This document shows, in pieces, positions 1 to 7,800 of a stretch of DNA of 19,681 nucleotides. The translations under genes and the position numbers were made by a program. The notes under the pieces are model-generated. The model worked only from the letters and a program-made list of their open reading frames with translations, had not been told where the DNA came from and did not search any database. Source of the DNA: Odoribacteraceae bacterium. GTDB lineage: Bacteria > Bacteroidota > Bacteroidia > Bacteroidales > Marinifilaceae. The stretch lies in the NCBI GenBank assembly GCA_031259905.1, contig JAIRKS010000014.1:1-19681 (forward strand). The letters are read 5' to 3'. Every line of letters starts with the position of its first letter. Position 1 is the stretch's first letter.

Positions 1-103
1 TCATTTTGGGAGCTCCCAATCTTATTTTGGGAGCTCCCAATCTCATTTTGGGAGCTCCCAATTTCATTTTGGGAGCTCCCAAAATTATATTGGGAGTTCC
101 AAA
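1..103. repeat. 21-bp tandem array, palindromic subfamily
   Basis: Five copies of a 21-bp unit, each carrying the perfect 14-bp palindrome TTGGGAGCTCCCAA. The palindromes lie at 6-19, 27-40, 48-61 and 69-82, exactly 21 bp apart, with a decayed fifth copy (TTGGGAGTTCCAAA) at 90-103. The array is cut by the left window edge, so its true length is unknown. A period of 21 bp equals seven codons, so several frames stay open and give artificial heptapeptide repeats such as LGAPNLI; I do not regard these as genes. Read on the plus strand, each palindrome can fold into a 5-bp stem with an AGCT loop and is followed by a T-rich stretch, so the array could stop transcription coming from the unseen left side. 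That role is inference. Confidence 0.9.
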
Positions 104-320
104 CGTGGACGGGCGAACGAAAAATGTGAACAGGCGAACGAAAAATGTGAACAGGCGAATGAAAAATTTGATTGGTCGAACGAAAAACGTGATCGGTCGA
201 ACACGAAACGTGATCGGTCGGTGGAGAAAAGCGCTTGGTCTGGCGCTAAACGCGGGAGGGTGGGAGCGAAACGTGGCGCGTCGCGTGCAAAACGTGATGG
301 GTCAGGCACGAGGCGCGGTG
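104..320. repeat. 21-bp tandem array, diverged subfamily
   Basis: This continues the preceding array in the same 21-bp phase but with a different core, about GGCGAACGAAAAATGTGAAC. Two copies (112-132 and 133-153) are identical and later copies diverge step by step. The element CGTGA or a relic of it recurs every 21 bp at 188, 209, 230, 251, 272, 293 and 314, after which it becomes G-rich and unrecognisable. The translated phase is shared with the palindromic part: the fifth and sixth residues of each heptad are Asn then Leu or Val in both. This suggests a single array that changed sequence while keeping its period. No start signal or codon structure supports a protein on either strand. The remaining 37 bp before the lipoprotein stop codon are G-rich and hold nothing recognisable. 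Confidence 0.8.
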
Positions 321-357
321 GGGTGGGGGCGGGAAGCAGGGGGGCGCGGCGCGTGGG

Positions 358-1392
358 TTAGTCGAGGGGGAGGGTGTACGTGAAGATGGTCTCCTCGTTG
401 CCCTCGTCGCTGTTCGCGCCGTACAGGGTTTTGCGTTGCTCGTCGACGGTGAAACAGGAGATGTACTTGTCGAGCGTGAATCGCGCGACGGGGTTGCCGT
501 CCCAGTCCCAGACTTGTAGTTCCGTTTCCTCGGCGCGCGGGGCGGAGCCTTTCTGGTTCCTGCAAAACGCGTAGATGTACTTGTCGGTCGAGAAAGGGGA
601 ACTATAGTAAGTGTATTTGTCCCGGGGATCTTCCGAGTCAGGCTTGCATGGGGGGATTTCTACCGAAATATCATGCGTTAGCGTCCCATTGCTATCGAAT
701 ACCCGCCAGCGCTTGAAGTAGGCGTAGAACGTGGCGAAGCGCTTGCCGTCGGGCCTGGCGGTGGAGCCTTTCAGGTAGGCGAAGAGGTCGTGTTCGCCGG
801 GGTTGCCGTTGGACCAGCCGGGGTAGGGGCTGAAGGAGACGGTCGCGGTTTCTCCCGCTCGCGCGAGGCAGTACTCGGTGTCGCTGCCGGGGGCGTCGTA
901 GAAGATGAACTCGTGATCGTTCAGGGGCATGAAGCCGTTGACGAGGTCGGCGGTGGAGAGGAAGGGGTACTTGTGCTCGCGGATCGTGTAGAGCCGCTTG
1001 TTGGTGGCGTCGATGCCGACTTCGCGGTATTTTTTACTGTCCATAAGGAAGACGTTGAAGCCGTGTTTCGCGGGCGCGGGGCACCGGCGGTCGATCGACA
1101 AGAAGTCGTCCGGGCCACCTCCCCTGACGCCGTCGCTGAAGAGGTGGTCGAGGCCGGGGTAGGTGAAGACGTCGAATATCTTGTCCTTTCGCGGGGTGAC
1201 GATCACGAAGTAGTTCCCGGTGATGAACATGCTGCCGGGAGATAATACGACGGGAGGAACTTGTATCGTGGATGACGTGAGGCGCGCTTCTAACGGGAAT
1301 GAACGCACGATCTTGAGATTAGCGTCCTTGCCGGTGTTGCACGATAGCGCGAGGAGGAGGAGAAGCGGGAGGAGGGAGGCGATTTTTTTCAT
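358..1392 (-). CDS. BF3164-like (6-bladed TolB-like propeller) lipoprotein
   Basis: This 344-residue protein begins with a lipoprotein signal peptide: MKK, a Leu-rich core, then ALSC with Cys18 as the probable lipidated residue. The lipobox is slightly off consensus, with Ala at -3. The mature part is rich in beta strands and aromatic residues. It contains the pattern typical of BF3164-type propeller lipoproteins: a strand ending in Y-P-G-L, then a G-rich turn leading into D-D-F-L (residues about 80-100), then repeated W-D or F-D strand motifs such as VWDWDGNPVARF near the C-terminus. Family members are common in Bacteroidales and have no established biochemical role; placement in the periplasm or on the outer membrane is expected from the signal. 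The ATG at 1392 was chosen because it directly precedes the signal peptide. The gene is transcribed away from rsgA and appears monocistronic in this window. A weak -7-like element (TACCTTCG on the minus strand, 1430 to 1423) lies upstream. Confidence 0.8.
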   Translation of the reverse strand: MKKIASLLPLLLLLALSCNTGKDANLKIVRSFPLEARLTSSTIQVPPVVLSPGSMFITGNYFVIVTPRKDKIFDVFTYPGLDHLFSDGVRGGGPDDFLSIDRRCPAPAKHGFNVFLMDSKKYREVGIDATNKRLYTIREHKYPFLSTADLVNGFMPLNDHEFIFYDAPGSDTEYCLARAGETATVSFSPYPGWSNGNPGEHDLFAYLKGSTARPDGKRFATFYAYFKRWRVFDSNGTLTHDISVEIPPCKPDSEDPRDKYTYYSSPFSTDKYIYAFCRNQKGSAPRAEETELQVWDWDGNPVARFTLDKYISCFTVDEQRKTLYGANSDEGNEETIFTYTLPLD

Positions 1393-1558
1393 GTTTTACG
1401 GGGTTAACTGGTTTGAAGGCGACGAAGGTAGGGATTTGTTTTGACACGCGCGCCGCGTGACGGGATGATTCCCGCGGGGGGAGGGGGCGCGGCGTCGCGT
1501 GATCTCGTAACTTTGGCGTACATTCGCGCACTATAATAAATATATAATAGAGAAAATC
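1393..1558. other. divergent intergenic region with nested inverted repeats
   Basis: This spacer separates the minus-strand lipoprotein gene from rsgA. It holds a nested inverted repeat: an outer arm CGCCGCG (1451-1457) pairs with CGCGGCG (1488-1494), and inside it CGGGA (1461-1465) pairs with TCCCG (1470-1474) around a TGAT loop. A plus-strand G-rich tract lies between the arms. The right third (about 1530-1558) is AT-rich and forms the rsgA leader. No gene is visible here. Confidence 0.6.
1508..1515 (+). promoter_or_regulatory. candidate rsgA operon promoter -7 element
   Basis: TAACTTTG is an exact match to the Bacteroidota -7 consensus TAnnTTTG. It would give a transcript start near 1520 and a leader of about 40 nt before the rsgA start codon. 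No TTTG -33 element is visible at the expected distance, where the sequence is G-rich, so the call rests on the -7 element and its position only. Confidence 0.4.
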
Positions 1559-2494
1559 GTGAACGGTATAGTGATAAAATCGACGGGCAACTGGTATAGT
1601 GTCCGGGTGGAGACGGGCGAGGTGATTCCTTGTCGCGTGAAGGGGAAGTTCCGCGTGGCAGGGTTCACGACGACGAATCCCGTGGCGGTGGGTGACGCGG
1701 TGGAGCTGGAGCGGAAGCCGGGCGACGAGTGGGTGATCGCGCGCATCGGGGAGCGGCGGAATTGTATCGTGCGCCGGTCGACGAACTTGTCGCGGGCGCG
1801 GCAGGTGATCGCGGCGAACGTGGACCAGGCGCTGCTGGTGGCGACGGCGCGTCACCCGGAGACGTCGACGGTGTTCATGGATCGTTTCCTGGCGTCGGCG
1901 GAGGCTTACGGTATCCCGTCGGTGATCGTTTTCAACAAGATTGATTTGCACGACGAGGAGGACGCGTTGCTGGTGGGGGCGCTGTCGGCGATTTATCGCG
2001 ACGCGGGGTACGCGTGCGTGGGGGCGTCGGCGGTGACGGGCGAGGGGATGGAGGCGGTGGCGGCGGCGGTGGCTGGGAAAGTGTCGGTGCTGGCGGGCTT
2101 GTCGGGGACGGGGAAGTCGACGCTGGTGAATCGCCTGGAGCCCGGGTTGTCGCTGCGGACGGCCGGTATCTCTACCGCTCACGACACGGGTCGTCACACG
2201 ACGACTTTCGCGGAGATGTTCCCGTTGAGCATCGGCGGGTTTATTGTCGACACGCCGGGGATTCGCTCCTTCGGGCTGGTGGACGTGAAGCGGGAGGAGC
2301 TGGGGCGTTATTTCCCGGAGATCTTCCGGGTGTCGCGCGGGTGTCGCTACTATAATTGCACGCACGTGCACGAGCCGGGGTGCGCGGTGATGGCGGCGGT
2401 GGAGGGTGGCGTGATCAGCGAGTCGCGCTACGCGAGTTACGCGAGCATGTTTCGCGAGGAGGAGGGGAAGTACCGGAAAAATCATTTCACTTGA
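1559..2494 (+). CDS. rsgA: ribosome small subunit-dependent GTPase A
   Basis: RsgA is a circularly permuted GTPase that binds the 30S subunit late in its maturation. The 311-residue product shows the full family layout. An N-terminal OB-fold starts with the conserved opening MNGIVIKSTGNWYSV. The GTPase motifs come in permuted order: G4 NKID at residue 126, G1 P-loop GLSGTGKS at 180-187, and G3 DTPG at 231. The C-terminal zinc site is C262, C267, H269 and C275. Length is normal. The start is GTG; there is no in-frame ATG upstream in the AT-rich leader, and the family N-terminus begins exactly here. It is the first gene of a compact run, with rdgB starting 6 bp after its stop. The third codon position is strongly G-biased compared with the transporter genes at the right of the window. 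Confidence 0.96.
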   Translation: MNGIVIKSTGNWYSVRVETGEVIPCRVKGKFRVAGFTTTNPVAVGDAVELERKPGDEWVIARIGERRNCIVRRSTNLSRARQVIAANVDQALLVATARHPETSTVFMDRFLASAEAYGIPSVIVFNKIDLHDEEDALLVGALSAIYRDAGYACVGASAVTGEGMEAVAAAVAGKVSVLAGLSGTGKSTLVNRLEPGLSLRTAGISTAHDTGRHTTTFAEMFPLSIGGFIVDTPGIRSFGLVDVKREELGRYFPEIFRVSRGCRYYNCTHVHEPGCAVMAAVEGGVISESRYASYASMFREEEGKYRKNHFT

Positions 2495-2500
2495 ACGAAC

Positions 2501-3100
2501 ATGAAGAGACGATTTGTTTTTGCCACGGGTAACCGGCACAAGCTGGAGGAGGCGAGGGCGATTCTCGGCGGGCGCGTCGAGATCGTGTCGCCTGCCGACC
2601 TGGGGTACGCCGGGGATATCCCGGAGGAGCAAGAGACGCTGGAAGGAAACGCGTTGCAGAAGGCGCGACACGTGCACGGGCTGTTCGGGGCGGATTGTTT
2701 CGCTGACGACACGGGGCTGGAGGTAGCGGCGCTGGGGAATGCCCCCGGGGTACGCTCGGCGCGTTACGCGGGGGAGTCGCGTGACCCGCTGGCGAACACG
2801 CGGAAGGTGTTGCGACTGATGGAGGGTGTCACGCGGCGGGAGGCTCGTTTCCGTTGCGTGATCGCGTTGATCCTCGACGGGAAGGAGTATCTCTTCGAGG
2901 GGATCGTGGAGGGGGAGATCCTGGAGCGTCCCGCGGGCGACGGCGGGTTTGGTTACGACCCTGTTTTCCGCCCGCGCGGCCACGAGGAGAGTTTCGCGCT
3001 GATGCCCGCGTCGCTCAAGAACGAGATCAGTCACAGGGGGCGGGCGCTGCGGGCGCTGGAGAGGTTCTTGTGCCGGGAGGAGGAGAGATGGAGGTCGTGA
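2501..3100 (+). CDS. rdgB: RdgB/HAM1-type XTP/dITP pyrophosphatase
   Basis: This enzyme hydrolyses deaminated purine nucleotides (dITP, ITP, XTP) to monophosphates plus pyrophosphate, keeping them out of DNA and RNA. The 199 residues carry all the usual motifs: TGNRHK at 9-14, EGNALQKA at 48-55, the catalytic and metal-binding stretch ADDTGLE at 68-74, GFGYDP at 149-154, and SHRGRA near 177-182 for base recognition. Length is typical. The ATG at 2501 places the TGN motif at residue 9, as expected. The last 13 bp overlap the start of recO, which suggests translational coupling. Pairing with recO puts nucleotide sanitation and DNA repair in one transcript. Confidence 0.96.
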   Translation: MKRRFVFATGNRHKLEEARAILGGRVEIVSPADLGYAGDIPEEQETLEGNALQKARHVHGLFGADCFADDTGLEVAALGNAPGVRSARYAGESRDPLANTRKVLRLMEGVTRREARFRCVIALILDGKEYLFEGIVEGEILERPAGDGGFGYDPVFRPRGHEESFALMPASLKNEISHRGRALRALERFLCREEERWRS

Positions 3101-3795
3101 ACGCGATCGTGTTGAAGAACGCGCGATTCGTGGAGCGCCAGCGCGTCATCCACCTGTTCTCGCTGGAACGAGGGTTCTTGTCGATGATTACCCCCTCGCT
3201 CGCCGGGAAGCGGGAAGGGACGCGGGTGATGGAGGTGGCGGAGGTGGAGTACGCGGGGGGAACGCGGGGAGGACTTTACTCGCTCCGGTCGGCGCGAACG
3301 ACGGTCAACACGAACGCGATTAGTCTCGATGTCTTCAAGATGAATATTGCTCTACTGTGGGGAGAGGCGCTGTGCCTGCTGCTCCGCCACGAGGGGAAAA
3401 ACAAGGCGCTGTACGATTATCTCTGCCGCTCGGTGGAGTACCTGAACGCGGCCGGGGATGACGCGGCGAACTTCAATCTTTTCTTTTTTTACCGGCTTTG
3501 TGACCTGCTGGGCTTGCGGGTGGATGCCTCTTCTTACCGGGAAGGGTATTTTTTTGATCCCCGCCAGGGACGGTTCTGCCCTTCCCCCTCCCCGGCGGGC
3601 GGGACGGTGGGGCCGCGGGCCGCGGGGATCATCTGCCGGTTGTGCGTCGACCCGCTGTCGTCGGTCGGGGATATCCCGCTGAGTCGCCAGGGGCGAGCGA
3701 TGCTGCTGGACGTGGTATTCTCGTTTATCGGTTATCACCTCGACGTGAATTTCGACACGAAAAGTATCCGGGTAATACGGGAGGTATTCTCGTGA
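3088..3795 (+). CDS. recO: DNA repair protein RecO
   Basis: RecO loads RecA on SSB-coated single-stranded DNA with RecR and anneals complementary strands. The 235-residue product has an N-terminal OB-fold with the typical opening VNAIVLKNARF, then a helical C-terminal domain. The open frame extends upstream to 2854, but that part is only rdgB read in another frame. The ATG at 3088 was chosen because it starts exactly at the family N-terminus and is preceded by a purine-rich AGGAGG-like stretch, unusual for this phylum, lying inside the rdgB coding end. Length is normal. A Cys-containing segment (FCP...ICRLC) in the second half may be a remnant of the zinc site found in other RecO proteins. 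It is the last gene of the rsgA-rdgB-recO run. Confidence 0.9.
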   Translation: MEVVNAIVLKNARFVERQRVIHLFSLERGFLSMITPSLAGKREGTRVMEVAEVEYAGGTRGGLYSLRSARTTVNTNAISLDVFKMNIALLWGEALCLLLRHEGKNKALYDYLCRSVEYLNAAGDDAANFNLFFFYRLCDLLGLRVDASSYREGYFFDPRQGRFCPSPSPAGGTVGPRAAGIICRLCVDPLSSVGDIPLSRQGRAMLLDVVFSFIGYHLDVNFDTKSIRVIREVFS

Positions 3796-3901
3796 AAGCC
3801 TTACCTGTTAATGTTTTCTTAAGAACTAAACCTTATATGGCCAAAAATGTCTGACCTTAACGAATATATTTCACGTTCTATTAACGCGGAATTCCCTTTA
3901 C

Positions 3902-3930
3902 CCGGGTCTATATTGCACCCGGTTACTTTT
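3902..3930 (+). terminator. possible weak terminator after recO
   Basis: CCGGGT (3902-3907) pairs perfectly with ACCCGG (3917-3922) around a 9-nt loop and is followed by TTACTTTT. The stem is short for an intrinsic terminator and the T-run is interrupted. It sits 106 bp after the recO stop and immediately before the transporter locus, which is where a boundary between the two operons would be expected. Confidence 0.3.
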
Positions 3931-3931
3931 A
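3924..3931 (+). promoter_or_regulatory. candidate promoter -7 element for the transporter locus
   Basis: TACTTTTA matches TAnnTTTG at all fixed positions except the last. A TTTA at 3897-3900 could be a degenerate -33 element, at a spacing slightly longer than usual. The element is only 12 bp before the start codon at 3944, so the transcript would be almost leaderless, and it overlaps the possible terminator tail. A 10-bp palindrome TTCTTAAGAA at 3816-3825 lies upstream and could be an operator. The AT-rich spacer 3796-3943 is the only obvious place for the promoter of the seven-gene run. Confidence 0.25.
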
Positions 3932-3943
3932 AAAATAAAACTT

Positions 3944-4873
3944 ATGCACGTCAAGATTAAAGACCTTAGCAAGATTTATCCCGGTGGCAAGAAAGCCCTG
4001 GATAACGTGAGTATCGAGATCGAGCCCGGCATGTTCGGGTTGCTCGGCCCGAACGGGGCGGGGAAGACCACGTTGATGCGTATCATGACCCTGTTGCAGG
4101 ATAGCTCTTCGGGGACGGTGTTTTACGATGATTACGACATTGCGCGTGACCGGAAGGAGATTCGCGCGCTGTTGGGCTACCTGCCGCAGGATTTCCGCTT
4201 TTTCGAGAAGTTGAAAACGTGGGAGTTTCTGGATTATGGCGCCAGCCTCGCCGGCGTCCGGGGAAAACGGCAGCGGGGAGAGGTGGTCGACGAGATGTTG
4301 CGGAAAGTGGGGCTTTTCGAGGTGCGCGACCGGTGGGCGAATCGTCTCTCCGGTGGTATGAAGCGCCGCCTGGGTATTGCGCAGGCGCTCGTCGGGCAGC
4401 CGAAGGTGATTATCGTGGACGAGCCGACGACCGGGCTGGATCCCGAGGAGCGTATCCGCTTCCGGAATATCCTCTCGGAGGTGAGCGATAAGGACGCGGT
4501 GATTATCTTGTCGACGCATATCGTGGGGGATATATCGAGCACGTGCAAGAAGTTGGCCCTGTTGAACCGGGGAGAGCTGAAGTTCGAGGGGTCGCCCGAC
4601 GAGATGATCGCGCTGGCGAGGGGGAAGGTGTGGGAGATTTTCGTGACCGACCTGGAGTACGAGGAGATCAAGGAGAGGTATCCCATTATCTCGACGATCC
4701 CTTCCGAGGGAGGGATGGAGATACAGGTGGTGGCCGAGAGCGTGGAAGGGTATTCCTGCAAGTCTATCGACCCGAACCTGGAACACGCCTACGTGTATTA
4801 CATGGATTTCCTGTTGAAGGATAAGTTGAACATGCAGGCCGACGCGATCCGGGAGACCGCGCTGGCCTTCTAA
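3944..4873 (+). CDS. ABC transporter ATP-binding protein (free-standing)
   Basis: A 309-residue nucleotide-binding subunit of an ABC-2/type V-like exporter, expected on the cytoplasmic face. All catalytic motifs are present: Walker A GPNGAGKT at 35-42, Q-loop Gln82, signature LSGGM at 135-139, Walker B ending in D159-E160, D-loop D166 and H-loop His192. About 90 extra residues follow the core, as in many drug and lipid exporters of this type. It closely resembles the ABC domain fused to the second RND protein at 17930-18799; shared phrases include GMFGLLGPNGAGKTTLMR, GYLPQ, EFLDY and RERIRFRN-like (PEERIRFRN here). The two are paralogues and could pair as an asymmetric dimer. The permease gene starts 15 bp downstream. 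This is the first gene of the transporter run. Substrate unknown. Confidence 0.93.
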   Translation: MHVKIKDLSKIYPGGKKALDNVSIEIEPGMFGLLGPNGAGKTTLMRIMTLLQDSSSGTVFYDDYDIARDRKEIRALLGYLPQDFRFFEKLKTWEFLDYGASLAGVRGKRQRGEVVDEMLRKVGLFEVRDRWANRLSGGMKRRLGIAQALVGQPKVIIVDEPTTGLDPEERIRFRNILSEVSDKDAVIILSTHIVGDISSTCKKLALLNRGELKFEGSPDEMIALARGKVWEIFVTDLEYEEIKERYPIISTIPSEGGMEIQVVAESVEGYSCKSIDPNLEHAYVYYMDFLLKDKLNMQADAIRETALAF

Positions 4874-4888
4874 CCCGGCAAGCAAGAG

Positions 4889-7800
4889 ATGACGTTCCAT
4901 AATATTTCTAGTGTTTCCCGGTACGAGGTGAAGTTGCTCAGGAGGAGCTGGCTGTTCCGGATATTCGCGGTGCTGGCGCTGGTGGTGATTACTTTCCTGC
5001 ACGTCGGCACGCAGGCGAACATGAATGGTTACCAGTGGAACATGGTGGCGCTCTCTTCTTCTATCCCGTTCGTGAATATTTATATCTTTAATATCGCCCA
5101 GTCGATTATCGCGGTCTTCCTGGCAGGGGATTTCATGAAACGAGACAAGAAACTGGATACTGCCGAGGTGACTTACGTGCGACCGATGAGTAATACCGAT
5201 TATATCCTGGGGAAGACGTGGGGAGTCGTCCGGGTGTTCGTCTCCCTGAATCTCGTGGCGCTGGCGATCGCCGCGTTTATCAACATCTTCGCGAGCGAGT
5301 CGGCGTTTAACCCGTGGGCTTACGTCTTTTACTTGTTCACGCTTTCGATCCCTTCGCTGGTGTTCGTGTTGGGCGTCTCGTTTCTGGTCATGAACCTGGT
5401 GAAGAACCAGGCGATCACGCTGATTTTGTTGCTTGGGTACGTGATAGTGACGCTGCTGTACCTCGGCGAGGAGGCGTGGGGAGCGTTTGATTTCTTTGCC
5501 GTCACGTTGCCGAATCTCTTTTCTGACGTGACGGGGCATCCCGACTTGTTGCGCTACCTGACACAACGGGTGTCGTTTTTCCTGGCAGGCGCCGGTATGC
5601 TTGCCTTCACCGTGGTGTTGATGAAACGACTGCCGCAACACCCGCGGAAACAGGTTTTTTTGAGCGTGCTCGGGGTACTGTTGCTTGCCGCCGGGGTGTC
5701 CGGGTGCATCGTTTACGTTGCGGATTACCAGCACCGGGATGCCGCGCGGGCGAGCTACGTGGAGAAGTACCGCTTGCATATCACGCCGGACGGCGGCGTG
5801 TTGACCGACGCCCGCGTGCAACTCCGGCAGGAGGGAAAGAAAATTACCGTGCAGGCGCGATTGACGGTAGAGAACCAGGGAGACGTGCTGCTGCCGTCGC
5901 TCTTGCTCTACCTGAATCCCTCGCTTGACGTGACGCGTCTGTCCGGGATGAACGGGGAGATCCCTTTCCGGCGCGACGGGCAGGTTATTATCGCGGAACG
6001 GTCGCTCCGCCCGCTGGAGCGCGTCGAGCTGCAGGTGGATTATAGCGGCGAGGTGAGCGAGGATATTTGTTACCTGGATGTCCCGGACGAGGAATTTTAT
6101 AACACGAAGACGGGGAATAGCGTGCTCCGCTACGGGAAACGGTACGCGTTCGTCGGGGATGACTTCACGTTGCTCACTCCCGAGGCGGTCTGGTATCCGG
6201 TGACGGCCCCGCCCGTTAACCCGGCGAGCTTGTATAACGTGCGGAAGGATTTCACGCGCTTCGACTTGAGGGTGATCAATCCCCGGCAGCCGGTCGTGAT
6301 CTCCCAGGGAAGTACGCGACAGGAGGGAGATACCCTCTTTTTCGAGAACGAGCAGCCGTTGCCTTCCATGAGTCTCGTCATGGGGAATTACGAGAGGAAG
6401 GCAATGATGCTGGACACGCTCGAGATCGCCTTGTATTGTTTCAAGGGACACGATTATTTCTCGGAAGATTTCACGCACCTGGCCGACACGCTGCCCTCCG
6501 TGTTGCGATGGGCGCGCGACGATTACGAGATAAGAAAAAACCGGGATTATCCTTTTAAACGGTTGCTGCTGGTGGAAACGCCCGTCTCGTTCGCTACTTA
6601 CGCGCGCAACTGGAAGGGTGCAAGCGAGTACGTGCAACCGGAGATCGTGCTTCTCCCTGAACTGGGGGCCACGCTCCCGAACGGTAGCTTTAAAATGTCC
6701 AAGAGGCGAGTGCAACAGTGGGAACGACGCGGTAATAGTAATATCGAGGAGATTGATCTCGAGATGCGCGTGGTACGCGACTTTGTCCAAAACACGCTGC
6801 TCTCCGAGAATACGTTCACGGGAGAAGGAAATCTCTTTGTCCCTAATTTTTTGAATAACGCGCCGGGATGGAGTTCCAAGTTGAACAAGTACGATATTTC
6901 CCCGCTCTTTTTTAATCACGTGACGTTTATCCAGTCGGACGACTTCCCGGTCATGGACGTGCTCCTGAACGTGATGCTGAAGCAGGAAACCACAACCGGG
7001 GGAGGGGGAATGATGAGGCAATTCTCCGGGATGAATGACGCGCAACGAGCCGCGGAGTACTTGATGAACAAGAGTTTTGAACAGGCAATCATGGATGATA
7101 CCGTGCTCCCAGAGATCTTTTACGAGTTGTTGAAGTTGAAGGCAACTTACCTGAGGAATTATATCCTCACGTATCACGCGCCGCGGGACTTTTCCTCGTT
7201 CATGAAGGAGTTTATTTTGCAACGGCAGTTCTCGACCGTGAACTTTACCGATTTGAATAACGTGTTCATGGAAAGTTTTAATATCAATCTCATGGATTTG
7301 ATTCCCGCGTGGTATACCGTCAACCGCACGCCTCTCTTTATTATCCGGGGAGTGAACACGGAGGAGACAACGATCGACGATTATACCCGTTATGTTATTA
7401 GTTTTCACGTGCACAATCCTACCCCTGTCGAGGGAATCCTTTCCGTTCGGATCGAGGGCGGACGCGGGTTTGGTGGCGGTGGTGGATTTGGCTCGTTCGG
7501 TGGTTTCGGGTTCGGCAGCTCCACGGAGCAAGCGCCCTCGCAGTTCCTGATCCCGGCGAACAGTTATAAAAAGATCCGGGTATTGTCGGATAATCGTCCC
7601 AATAACCTGTCGGTCGGGACGAACATCGCCCAGAACCTGCCCAGCGAAATGGGAATCAGGTTGCCGAGAATGAGGCAGATCTCCACGGACACGACGACCG
7701 GTATGTTTAACGGCGATAGCACGCTTTTCATGTACGACCCGAAAGAGATCACCGTGGATAACGAAGACAAGGGCTTCCGGCTGATCGAGTCCAACCAGAA

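Noticed and set aside
1..103. CRISPR array
   Set aside because: The units are contiguous 21-bp repeats with no variable spacers of regular length, and no cas gene is nearby.
6..383. 125-residue heptapeptide-repeat protein on the plus strand
   Set aside because: The start would be TTG inside a repeat, the frame runs through the 21-bp array only because the period is a multiple of three, and the opposite strand is equally open.
1319..3034. 571-codon open frame on the minus strand opposite rsgA and rdgB
   Set aside because: Arg/His-rich low-information product overlapping the lipoprotein gene start and opposite two certain genes; a shadow frame.
2854..3087. 78-residue N-terminal extension of RecO
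   Set aside because: The extension is rdgB read in another frame; the known RecO N-terminus starts precisely at ATG 3088.
3929..7531. 1200-codon open frame on the minus strand opposite the ATPase and large permease genes
   Set aside because: Its product is rich in His, Arg and Gln with no recognisable domain, and it lies wholly opposite two genes with clear motifs. It is a side effect of GC-rich codon use.
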